Assembly: GCA_021292165.1 (NCBI GenBank)
Contig: CM037878.1
Location: 3,720,001-3,784,000, forward strand
DNA from: Shinisaurus crocodilurus
Lineage: Eukaryota; Chordata; Lepidosauria; Squamata; Shinisauridae
Direction of reading: 5' to 3'
DNA: 64,000 bases
The translations under genes were made by a program, and so were the position numbers. Of this stretch, positions 11,199 to 23,100 are shown in pieces. Every line of letters starts with the position of its first letter. Positions within the stretch are counted from its first letter, which is position 1. Under the pieces are notes generated by a model. The model was not told where the DNA came from. It saw only the letters and a program-made list of their open reading frames with translations, and did not search any database.

Positions 11199-14100
11199 TG
11201 GTTGCCGCCAGCTGGGAGCACTAAAGATATGTATACAACGAGGAAAAGATGGCTGACGCTGCAAATGGGAGCACACGTGACCTCTCACTTGCCGGGGCTT
11301 CAGCAGGGTGGCGGCAGCAACAGAGGGTGCTCCCAGAGAGCCTGCCGCCGCCGCCGTGCCACCAAAGCCGGGTGGGGGGAAAGAAACTGGAAAAAATGGT
11401 TAAAAGGAAAGAAGAAAAACGGAAGCAAGGTTAGAATCATAGAATCATAGAAAAGTAGAGTTGGAAGGGGCCTACAAGACCATCGAGTCCAACCCCCTGC
11501 TCAATGCAGGAATCCAGGTCAAAGCATCTCTGACAGATGTCTGTCCAGCCGCACCTTGAATGCCTCCAGAGTGGGAGAGCCCACCACCTCCCTAGGTAGT
11601 TGGTTCCATTGTCTTATTCCTCTGACAGCCAGGAAATTTTTCCTGATGTCCAGGTGGAATCTGGGTTCCTGTAACTTGAGCCCATTATTCCGTGTCCTGC
11701 AAACTGGGATGATCGAGAAGAGATCTTTGCCCTCCGTGGAGCCCCCATTGGCCCAAAGGGTGAGCCTCCCGAGGTGGCCTGGCGGCCCCTGGAATGGAAC
11801 TGAAGAGGCTGCCCTCCATTAAGCCACCTGTGAGCGGGAGGGCGAATTGGGGGCGGCAGTTTCGGCCAGTCCCTACACATCCGATACAGCCTTGCCTGAG
11901 ACTTCGCCAGGAGGTTTCCAGCCCCCTCCGAAGCCACCGCCCTTTCTCCCTTGCTGCCCCTTTTGCCGAGAGCCCGCCCACCAGCTCCCCTTCCTGGCTG
12001 TAACCAAGCCCGAGCGCCTGCTTCAGCATCCACCTCCTTCCCCTTCCTCTGCTGTTTGCCCTTTGTTGGATTTGATTGTAAGCTCCTTGGGGCAGGGACC
12101 AATGTTCTCTTGTACTCTGGAAGAGTCCATGGCAACGCTGCAGCCCATGCTGGGTGTGGCGGTTCCAGAGGCCTCAAGGCCCCCACAGCCCCTCCCCGCA
12201 AGGATTGTGGCGGGCCTAACAGCCTCCAAACCATGGGGACCCAATCCGTATCCCACTCTCCTGATCTGGCTGTCCAGCAGACCCTCAGAATTGGGTTGGG
12301 GCGTCCCCATCCATCTGTCCACCCGTAGCGGCTTCGTAGCCTCTGGGAACATGGACGTTGCTGCCCCCAACACGCATTTTCTGCCTGCTCATGTGAGTTT
12401 AGTCCCAGAAACACAAATGAGAAAAATGATGCGTGAAAGGGCTCTCTGTGCTTCGGTGGGTGGCCCACAAAACAGCTGCTGCGTTTTACTGCCCTCTGGT
12501 GGCGGGAGCACAATGATTTCCGGAGGAAAAAGCATTCTGCAGTTGCTCAAGTCATGTTTGTGTTTCTGTGGCAGCCCCGAGAGGGCTCTTTCCATGACCC
12601 TCATGGCTTTAGGACCTTCTCTCGGTTGTTTCAGGAAGCTGTGATGTTCCTGAGGCGACATAAGCTGGAAGCATACCTCCTACAGACAGGAGCAGCTGGC
12701 CTAGGCTTCTTGTACACCGAGCCGGTAAGAACGTGCAACTGTGAGGAGGGACTGCGACATTTTGGACTGAGGAGATTCTGGCTTGGATTCGTACGATGCC
12801 ATCAGGCTCCCGGGGTGCCCTTGGCCAAGTCCCTCTCTCTCGGCTTCGCACGCTGTTCAGTTTTGCATTCTGTTTTGAGACTTGGAAGAGTACTTTTGCA
12901 CCCTGTGGACATCACCAGAAATGGTGCTTTACCAGACCAGCTATGCAAAGAAGATTGTGTCCACTTTGTAACAGCATCCAGCCAAACTCCTCCAGGATCT
13001 CAGGAGGCGGGGATCTCCGGGGTGGCACCCCTAGACAACCCTGTCTCGCCACCTGCCAGGCTCCTTGCCCCTCTCGATTTTAATGTCGTCCCTTAAGACT
13101 TCTTAATTTATTTATTTTTGAACTGGGGTGCTGGCCTGCTGCAAAGCAAAGTGCTGCCATCCAGCGCCATCTTTATTTGGGTTCAAAAGAGTGCTTTTGC
13201 GTCCTGGAGCTCCGGCCCCTGCCTCTGCCTTGTCATTAGGTTCTTGGACAAGTTGCTTTTCTTTCAGTCTTGCCAGCTGCCTTCTGGGAAATGAGTGTTT
13301 TATGACTGGCCATGCCCACCACAGCAGCCATTTTATGAACGGGCAAGCCTCCCCCATGGCAGCCATTTTGTGAGAGTGAGCACGACACTTTCAAAATTCC
13401 AAATGTGCCCACTGAACCAAAGAGGTTGGGGGATCCATAAGCCAGACATAGTGGAGATGGTTCTTCCCTTCTTAGCTATATATGCCCTCTGAACGTGGAG
13501 GTTCGAGGCAGCTATAATATCTGTTAGTAGACCTGTGCTCCAGGCTTTTTCTAATCCCTTCTTAGCACCCTTTAAGCAAGCAGTGATAAATCTTCTAAGG
13601 ACGCAATCCTCTGCAAGTTGAGAGAGAGAAAAGGCCTACAACTCCCAGCATGCCCCAGCCAGATTCCCCAAATTTCCATTCAGCAGAGGTCCCCTGCAAC
13701 TTTAATTAGCAGCTTCGTCTTGGTAGATTCTGCCCCAGTTTTTGCTTCCAGGTCAGTGAGTGGAAAATATCTTCTTAAATGCTCCATAATGACTCAGTCC
13801 CTGATCACTGTAAGGGGGAACTTCAATTACTGGTTTTCTCTCACTTTTCTCTCTCTTCATTTATTGGGAAATAGCATTTCATAATAAACAAACAAAAGAA
13901 AAAAAGAGAGAGAGAAATAGGTAATTATACTGCCCTCCCCCCAACGGAACAGAAACTGACTAATTTATGAGCAATGGAGATACTATTCATCAGTAATGCC
14001 GCTGGCATACTGAACAGGAAGTAATAATGGGGCAGAAGCTTCAAGAAGGAAGCTTCAAGAAGGAAGCTTCAAGAAGGAAGCTTCTAATTCAAGAGTGGGG

Positions 14101-17100
14101 AATTGCTGACTTGTGGGATAGATTCAGCCCCCGGCGCATCCCCATCCAGCCTGCAGCCTCTGCTCACCCCCCTCCTTCCCTCCTCAGCCGCTGCCTATCT
14201 GCCAGCTTCTTATGCTTCCCTCCTCCCCCTCGCCATTTCTGATCGAAGAGCAAGGGGTAGGAGAAGACTCGGGACCCACCACCTCAAATAGTCCCACACA
14301 CCTTGGAACAGCAGCTCTGGAAGCTTCCGCCCGCCCATGGCCTTTCCCAATGCAGTGGGTCGTTGCGGGTTATTTCACCCATGATGAGTCGCAGTGCGTG
14401 CGGCTGCCATTTTGAAGATGCAGCCCCTGATTGGGGTGATCAGGGGTTGCGATGTGTCGTGCGAAGCCAGCCATTGTGGCTTATTCAAAGGTTAAACAAC
14501 AAATGTGGGTTGCATATACAAAATGGCAGCCACACACACCCTGCGCCCTTGAATTTATTTATTTATTTATTATATTCATACCCCGCCTTTTTTCCTGCAA
14601 GGAACCCAAGGCGGCTTACATAATCTTCCTCCTCCTCTCCATTTTATGGAGGTTAGGCTGAGTAGGTTAGGCTGAGAGTCAGTGACTGGCCCAAAGTCAC
14701 CCAGTGAGTTTCATGGCCGAGCGGGGATGAGAACCCGGATCTCCCGAGTCCCAGTCCGACACTCTCACCACTACGCCACACTGGCTCTCTCGAATAACCC
14801 TCAATGGCCTGGCCGTGTCGTGCCAGCAATGCCATCTGGGTTCTGCATAAAAAGTGAATAACCCGGTTTAGCAATTCCAGACAAGACTAAACTGCTAGTG
14901 TCAAAGCGACCTAAGAGTCATCTGGCAATACGCTCAGGACAGATGAAAGAATACACCTCTTCAATCAGTTTGTTGGATGAGAGAAAAAGAGAAGCATTTT
15001 TTCCTCTTAACGTCAGACACCGACCTCTCCTTCTTGTTACAGAATTACTGGAGCATCTCTGGGGCTCGACAGGACGAACACAGGTAGGCGGTCACATCCT
15101 GAGCACTCTTCCACGGTGAATGCTCTGTGTAAAACGCCCCACCGTGCCGTGACAACTCATTTTTTATCATACCCAATCAAACTGTCAGAGATTTCAGGTT
15201 CCTGGTGAAAAATGCAACCAGCATATCTTGTATCTCTCTTCCTCCCTTGAGACCGCCAAGACAGAAACATCCTCCGCCTTTCTGCCACATTGAAACGAAG
15301 GGGAGTTGGATGCGAGCACCCCCAGGGCGACTAGGGCTGAGCCTTGGGGCCAACGGGGGGGGGGGGGGGGCAAATGACCACCAAGACGGCAGCAGGGGTT
15401 TGTGGCCGGGCTGCGGGGCCCCAAGGTCCAGTCCTAGCCACCCACCCCCCATAAGAAGATTGATGGTGTGGTGTGGAGCCCTCATAACATTCTCTGAATG
15501 AGGAAAGCCTTGCCTGGAAGCGCCAGAAGTCTCGAAGAAGGGGAGGGAACAGTGATTTACTTCTCACATGCTGACTGGGTTCCAGACAACACGATAACCC
15601 ACACTCAGGTTGAACCGTGGGTTGTTGTTGAACCGTGGCTTATCGTGTTGTCTGAACCCAGCCACTCCGCAGTATGGTTGTGTTCCCGCCGTCTTTGTAG
15701 GCTGGCCGGAGCAGCTGCTTGTTGGAGTTGCTCCCCTCCTTCAGGTGTGGGGGGGGAGTCCAGGGATGTGTCATTGGTTCATTCACTCCCCCCTATTCAC
15801 ACACACACACATGCTGACACACACACACGCTCACACACTCACACACACACATATAATCAGGGCTTTTTTTCTGGTGGAACTCACCGGAACTGAGTTCCAG
15901 CACCTTTTCTTCTATTAATTGCATTACAATTTAATCGCCATCTACTCCCGAGGAAATGTAATCCAAGAGTTCCGGTACCTTTTTCTCCAGAAAAAAAGCA
16001 CTGCATATAATTCATCTGAACTTCTGCCCCACAGGATTCCTTCGGGTGTTCAAAGCGACCAAGCAGATAGCTCTGGGCGGGCACTAGGAAGAAAGACTGG
16101 GCCGAAGCTGGACCGCGAGCTGAGGGAAGGTGAGTCACGGTCGGCAGGTGAGTTGCAGTTTTATTTTACAAAAAAGTAAAAAAAAAATAAAAATACATTT
16201 GCCGGAGGAAGACAAAAGCCCGGCCCCTAGGACATGCTCAGCCTCGTGGGATGGAATGGAGCAAACACAAAGCAAACCAGATGGGAAGAAGAAGGCGAAA
16301 TGACTTTCAATCACATGAAATGGAACCACACTTGCAAATCTGCAAGAGTTTTCTTTTTAAAGGAGTGGAAGGGGGTGGGTCGGTGGAGAAATAAAGCGGA
16401 AGGCATCCGCTTAAACCAGTGTTCTCCAACCTTGGGTCCCCAGGTGTTTTTGGCCTACAACTCCCAGCATGCCCCAGCCAGTTACACTGGGAGTTACATG
16501 ATATTTTGCATAATTTGCAAGCAGGAGCAAAATTCCCGTACATCCCTAACGAGGGGATGCATTTCTCAGACTGCACACTTTCACATTGATACCCCAAACG
16601 GTGTTGCCACCCCAAACTACTGCTTTGGTTGGCTGTGGAATTGGGCCGCCTGTTTGCCCGCCCGCCCAGCCACACCCATGAGAGTCCTTGGTGGTGACCA
16701 CAGAGGACATGCTACAGGCCCACAGCAATGTTGATGACTATTTCAGGCAGTGCTGGTTTCTTTCTCCAAATCCCCTGTGTGTGTGCGCGCGCACGCACAC
16801 ACACACACACACACCCTCGCACAAACTCGCCGTAGTGGAAACGTTCTGCTAAAATTGAGGATGGATCATCTTGGCTGGGCTGCAAAAAGTCCATTAGCTG
16901 GGATGGAGGAGGTGGTTCTCAGCCCCCTCCAGGATTTCAGGATGAGCGTCTCAGAATGCAGCCCATCTGTTTTCTGAAAGTCCAGAAGGAAACGGAAAGC
17001 CCCAAATCTCCTACATGAGAACTGATCCCACCTCCAAATGCTATTGCTGCTGCTGCCGCCGCCGCCTCTTCAGTTTGGCTGTATTTCCTGGCTCTCTTGG

Positions 17101-20100
17101 CACAAAGTCGGCTTTCGGGGAAAGCCTGTCCTCGGGGGTTTTTTTCAGGGCTCTGATGTGCTGTTTTAGCAGCCTTGCCGGCCCTCAGCCTACCTGTGCT
17201 AGTTGTCGCTGGGTTTTCTGTAGCCACTTAAAAAAGAGAGAGAGAAACACACCTTTTGTAAAGATCTCCTTCCTGGTTGCTCGGACATGATTCAGAGCTT
17301 CCAGGCAAGCATCTGATTTAGTCTGCGGGAAACCTCGCAGCACCTGTGCGTGGCTCGTGCCGCTCCCCTTGCAGACCAGCCCTCAAGAAGCAGCACCAGA
17401 GGCTCAAGGTGGTTGATGGTTAGCAGAATCAAGTGGTACAGGTTTCTCTAGGGGTGTTAATTGCATGTTCGAATGCTCATCCATGGCTGTAACCCTCCCT
17501 CCAGCACATGCAAAGCTATCCTTATCCCTGGCAGAAAAGGCTTCGCCTACTTTCATCTTTGACTTGCTAATTTTTTTCTAAGTGCAGAGAACACATACCT
17601 GTGTATGTGTGTTCAGACAAGCAACCCCGCCCCGCAGGCCAACCCCATGCAGCCCAAAATGGGACAGCCCTATCAGAAAAAGTGTTGCCATTTGAAGATT
17701 TAAAATTGGTCACCCTCGGATCTAAGGGCGCGCGCGCACACACACACGCACACAAAATGGTTGCTGCCGCGCTTCACGTGACGTGCTCGCTTTTTAAGGA
17801 GGAGGCTACGGCTCAACCTTCCCCACCTTGGTGTGTTCCAGATGTGTCGGACTGCAACCCCCATCATTCCCAGCCAGCATGGCCTTTGGGAGGTGCAGTC
17901 CAACACCTCCGGAGGGCCCCGGGTTGGGGAAAGCTACTGTAGCCCTTGGTTTGCCCATAAGAGGTCCGGAGTTCGATTCCTGGCACCGGGTCCGTGCCAA
18001 GGGAAGGCGTGTTTTTGTTTTGCAAAGGGAGCAGGGCCGGCGTCACGGGTCGGCATGGTCGGACATCTGCCGAGGGCCCACACCCCGGCGGGGGCCCCAC
18101 TGATGAGAGCTACTCCTTCCCTTTACTACAACGACCTGCTTGTCCCCCTGCCTCTCGGCCCGGCCCAGACAACGGAGGTGGTGGTGAGGAGGAGGAGCAG
18201 CGGATGCCGCGGCAGGCTTGACCCCGGGCTCGCAGGCAATGATGGGAAGGAGGGGGAGGGGCCTGAGCAGCTGCTGGCGGGGGCAGTGAGGAGGTGGGCT
18301 GGCTGAGGGAGGGGCCCACTGCAGCTGCCTTGCCCACGGGCCCTCCAGAACCAGGAGACGGCGCTGCCCGGCTCCCCAGCTGAAAGCATCTTCGTGGGCG
18401 GCACTACTGGGCTCCGGGAACGAATGCTGTGTCCCAGTGTAAGGCAGCAGCGCCGTGCGATCTCGGTTCCGTCGCACAGTGTGCTGCACATGCCTGCGGT
18501 TCTGGCCGTCCACCGTCTCGGAGAGCCGCACCCTCAGTGGAGCACGCTCGATGTGTTTACCCTAGAACAGCAGCCCCACGGAGCCCTCGGCTGCCCAGGA
18601 TCCTTTGCCATTCGGCAGAGGTGGGCCTCGTTTCGTCCCTGCCTCTGCTCCCTGTCCGAAGGAACCGTGGCGGCTTTGCACGCGGCGGTGCCTGCAACGG
18701 GGGTCAGAATTTGACAGGCTGTCAAGGTTCCGCTACTGCAGGGACCCCTCGACCTGCCTTTGGAAGATCTCTGCCTCTTCTCAAAGCCTCTCCCGTTCCA
18801 GGAGATCAAATCCTTTGCCTGTTTCCAGTAGCATGGGTGTAGGCTTTAGACGTGGTGAATAAGTCACTCCAACAAACCAGGGTACACAACAACACTTTAC
18901 TTATAATATTAGGGTATTTACTTAATAGAGCAGTTGTAACTCAAAAGCAAGTATGATAAAATAAAACAAACAAACAATTCAAGGTTCTCTAGCTTAACTT
19001 CAGACTACCTCTCTCCTCTGCAGTCAGTCTCTCTCTCTCTCTCTGCAGTCAGTCTCTCTCTCTAGTCTGCTGACCACACCCCACACATATATAGCCTTCC
19101 CAGGATTGGAAGGTTATAATCAGGTGACCTTGATCAGGAGAACTAATTCTTAACTTCTATTGGGTGAACTAAAACTCTCAAACTCCCCCTCCCATCCTGA
19201 AGTGTTTGGGCCTTCAGGCTTCAACAAACTTAAGCCTGTGTAGGCCTCAATCCTTCACACAGGCAAAACGCCTTTCAAGGGAGGACATTTTCCTCTCAGC
19301 TTCTGCGTCCCACCCTAATGGCCGGAGCAGGAAGCTTGCGGGGAGATGTCCCCACAGGAACCACCCGTTGTCCTTCCCTCGCCGCCCGTGGGACACCGCC
19401 CGGGAGGACTTGTTAAAGGTGGTTTCTCTCTCTCTCTTCCTCTGTTGCTAGGGGGTCCCCTCCTCTTCAGCGATGTGAAGTTTGTCTACAACTCGGAGCA
19501 GCTGAACGGGACCCAACGCGTGCTGCTGGACGACGTGATCTCGGACGAGGAGTGCCGGGAACTCCACCGGGTGGCCAACGTGAGTAACCAGCGACTCACG
19601 AGTTGCCCAAGAGAACGGTGCAGGCATGTGGATGGGCATCGTGCCGAACGTTCTGATTGCCGGGCGGGGGGGGGGGGGCAGCCGTGTTGGTCCACTGCAG
19701 CGAAAGCAAGAGAGAGTCTCCCGGCACCTTAAAGACCAAGGGTTATCCGGCGGAATTTTAGGTTGCCTTTAAGATGTTTTTACGATATTTTAATGATGTT
19801 TTAATGATGTTTTAATGATGTTGTTTATGATGTTTTTAATATGTTTATGATGTTTTTAATATGTTTTAAGATGTTTTAATAGTATGTATTGTGTATTTTA
19901 TATTTTTGTTGTTCCCCGCCTCGATCTAGACGGAGAGGCGGGTAAGAAATAAAATTTATTATTATTATTATTATTAAGGGTTGCGTCCAGGATCTGCCTT
20001 CCTCAAGCGGACGGGGCCTTCCTAGAAAGGAAGGGCTCCGCTCATGGCAGGTCCCTCTGCCTATTTTTTTTTTTTGGGGGGGGGGGGGTCCCATCCATGT

Positions 20101-23100
20101 CAGAGCTCACCGTATTCAGCAGTGGCTCCTGCCTCTCTGTGTAGCATTTTCATGGGGCGGCCGGGGGGGGGGGGGCTGCCGTTGGAAAGAGGGCACAGGC
20201 ACTTCCACTTCTGCTGGCGCAATTGGCCCAGCATAAACCCGGATCCAACCCAGAGAGCGTCAGCTATTGGGTGGTATAGAAATGAAATAAATAAACTCCA
20301 ACACTTAGGGTGCAATAAGTAAGCTTTCCTAAACTCGTAAGTAAGCTTTCCTGTAAGCTTTCATAAACTCTAAGTGGACTCTAAAGCTTTTGCCATAGTA
20401 AGTTTGCTTGCCTTTAGATGCCACAAGGGTGTTTGTTGCTTGTGCTGCAATAGACTAGCAGGGTGACCTCCCTGGAAATAGTTCCATTTTTAGGGGGTGG
20501 ATCCCTTATGTCCTCACTGTCGTAGTATGCCAGGCTCCGCTGTTTGTGAGTCCCAAGGAGGAAGAATGTTTGCCCTGCCTCTAGCCTACAATTAAAGTGA
20601 ATCAGCTCTTTCTTCCTCAGGTGCCTTGGCAGCTCCGTTCTCAGGTCTGGCAAAGTTTGGGGGAAATTATCCTACCAATATAAGTTGTGAGGGCTGTTTG
20701 TTTCCAGACGGAGGTTTTGTGACCGCTCAACTGGACCTGCCCTCATTCGCAAGCTCGTGGCATGAATACAATTCCAGCGCGGCTTCATTTAGGTCAGCGC
20801 CGCCTGTTAGCTTGACGAATTCAGAGTCTGATGTTTCCGCACGGCCCGTGAGCGGCATGTTGCGTTCCGACCAAGGCCTGCAAACCGAGCCAGAGGTTGG
20901 GATGCACACATCTGTCGGTTTTGCTTTCTACTGTTTCCACTTTTTTTTTTTTGAAGCACCGCTTCATCCCGTCTCATTTCTGCATCAGTTTGCGGATCTT
21001 TCGGTAAAACGTCTGCGCAAAAATCCGTACGCAGTTTCTCCCAATATATGTATTTTTGCAAGCAATTGCATTCACATTTCTCTATGCAATTTTATGCAAT
21101 GTACACTTCTTCTTTTTTTATCGGAGAACTGCGCTGCAAAATTTGAAGAAGGGCCAAAACTGAAGGATAATTACGTACATTCCAGTCCATGCATTAGTTT
21201 AGAAAAGGCAAATTAGGTAGGTTCACATTAAAAAGCGAACCAAACAGATTTCTCCCCCGTCCCTAGCTGCAAGGGCAGCCAGTTGGGCTGCAAGCCGAAG
21301 GAAGCCCATTCCCTTGCAAGAGGCGTCACACGGCAGGCAGAGGCACTGAGGGAGGCTGCAATGAGGATTTCCAGAGGGGAAGGTCTCTTGCAGCGATAAT
21401 AACAAGAGAGTCTCGTGGCATCGTAAAGACTGGCAGTGGCAGATTTATTGTGGCAGAAACGTTTGTGGACTGGAGCCGACTTTACGAGACGCACGGTGTT
21501 GGCAGAGAAAGAAGCATTCATGCGTATGGAAGGGGAGACATTGTAACAGTGGGGCCAAAAGGCCAAGAGGAATGGAACCGGGAGGGCTGTGGCATGGTTT
21601 GCACAGAGTGAAATGTGTACAAGATACTAGCAGAGCGGCCCGGCCCAACAGTTGTCACTGCTGGTGATAAGAAGACCGTCTGTCTTCCGAGCTTGCTTAG
21701 AGGAGGAGATCATCTCCTGGTTCCAGTTAAGTCCAAACTGAATAGCATCAAATTTGCTAGCAGTGAGGAGACAACCCTAAGGAGAGATGAAGGAGAGTGC
21801 AGAACCATTATGCCGGGGGTGGGGAGAAATTTGGCATCACTCTTAGGGCCGGCTCGCACGACCCAGGCTGCGGGCGGGGGAGGCACCACGGGGTGATCTG
21901 CGGGGTCCGGCGGGGCGCCGCGGACGACCTGCGCCCCGTGTGCGTGGGCGGACCCCGGTGGAGCCGGCAGTCCCCGCACCGCAGTGCGGGCCTCCCAGCG
22001 CTAGGGGGCGGGGCCAGGGATGCCCAGAGGGGCCGTTTGCCCCTACAGGATGGAGCGGCGGCAGCTCCAGCCTCTCTGGGCTGCCGCCTCTGTGGGGACC
22101 CCGCGGGACGGCCGCCCGCTGTTCGCACGGCAGGGTGGCCACACGCGGTAGGGGCTTACCCCTCTACCGACCACGGTCACTTTGCGTGCGTCCCGTGTGC
22201 GGCTGACCCGCGGGGGCACCCCCGGTCGGCATTCGCACGACACGGGAACCGCGGGGGACTTCTGCTCCCCCGCGGTTCCCGTGTCGTGCGAACACGCCCA
22301 TAGTCTATCATACAGAGACTGGATTCAGACAACACGATCACCCATACTCAGGGGTTGAGTATGGCTTGTCGTTGAACCATGAATTGTTAAAACATGGGTT
22401 ATCGTGTTGTCTGAACCAAGCTGCGTTAACAAGCCATGGCTTGTTAACCACGAACAACCCATGAAGAGAACCCATGGTTTGTTGTTGGGTTGTGAACTGT
22501 GGGTTGTTCACCATGGTTTGTTATCTTGAGTGGGTTCAGACAACACGATAACCCACGCTTCAACAACATTTCCAGGTGTGCCCATGGGCCCCAAAGGTTG
22601 CCTACCCCTGCCTCAGCTAGACACAAGACCCCAAAAACCAGCACGTAAAACCACATTGAAAAGAACAGTAGCGCTGCTCTGACACCGCTCCCCTTCACTT
22701 CAGCTGGGTTTGTGTTGTGAAACATGACCTTCTTTAAAGGCGCAAATCTATGCATGTTGAGACAGGAAAAAGTCCTACAACTCCCAGTATGCCCCAGCCA
22801 GCTATGCTGGCTGCGGAGTGCTGGGGTTTTTAGGACCTTTTTTTGTCTAAACATGCATAGATTTGCACCTTATATGTCCTGCTTCAAGTTCCAAAATTGG
22901 AACGTTGGGTATCGAGTCATCCGGGATCCTCCTTAACCATGAGCCACCGTCCTTCTGTTGCAGGGTATTCTCCTGGCTGGAGACGGGTACCGGGGAAAGA
23001 CATCACCTCACACCCCCAATGAGAAGTTTGAAGGGGCAACTGTCCTCAAAGCCCTCAAGGTGTGCGGTTTGCTGGACAACTTCTTGTCGGGTTTGTTCTC

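Noticed and set aside
11614..12644. Long overlapping open frames on both strands (299 codons minus, 265 codons plus) just before a P3H2 exon
   Set aside because: No recognisable domain, low-complexity Pro/Gly/Ser composition. The minus frame begins in unassigned sequence and runs into CR1 sequence, and the plus frame crosses the true exon start in another frame. These are GC-driven chance frames.
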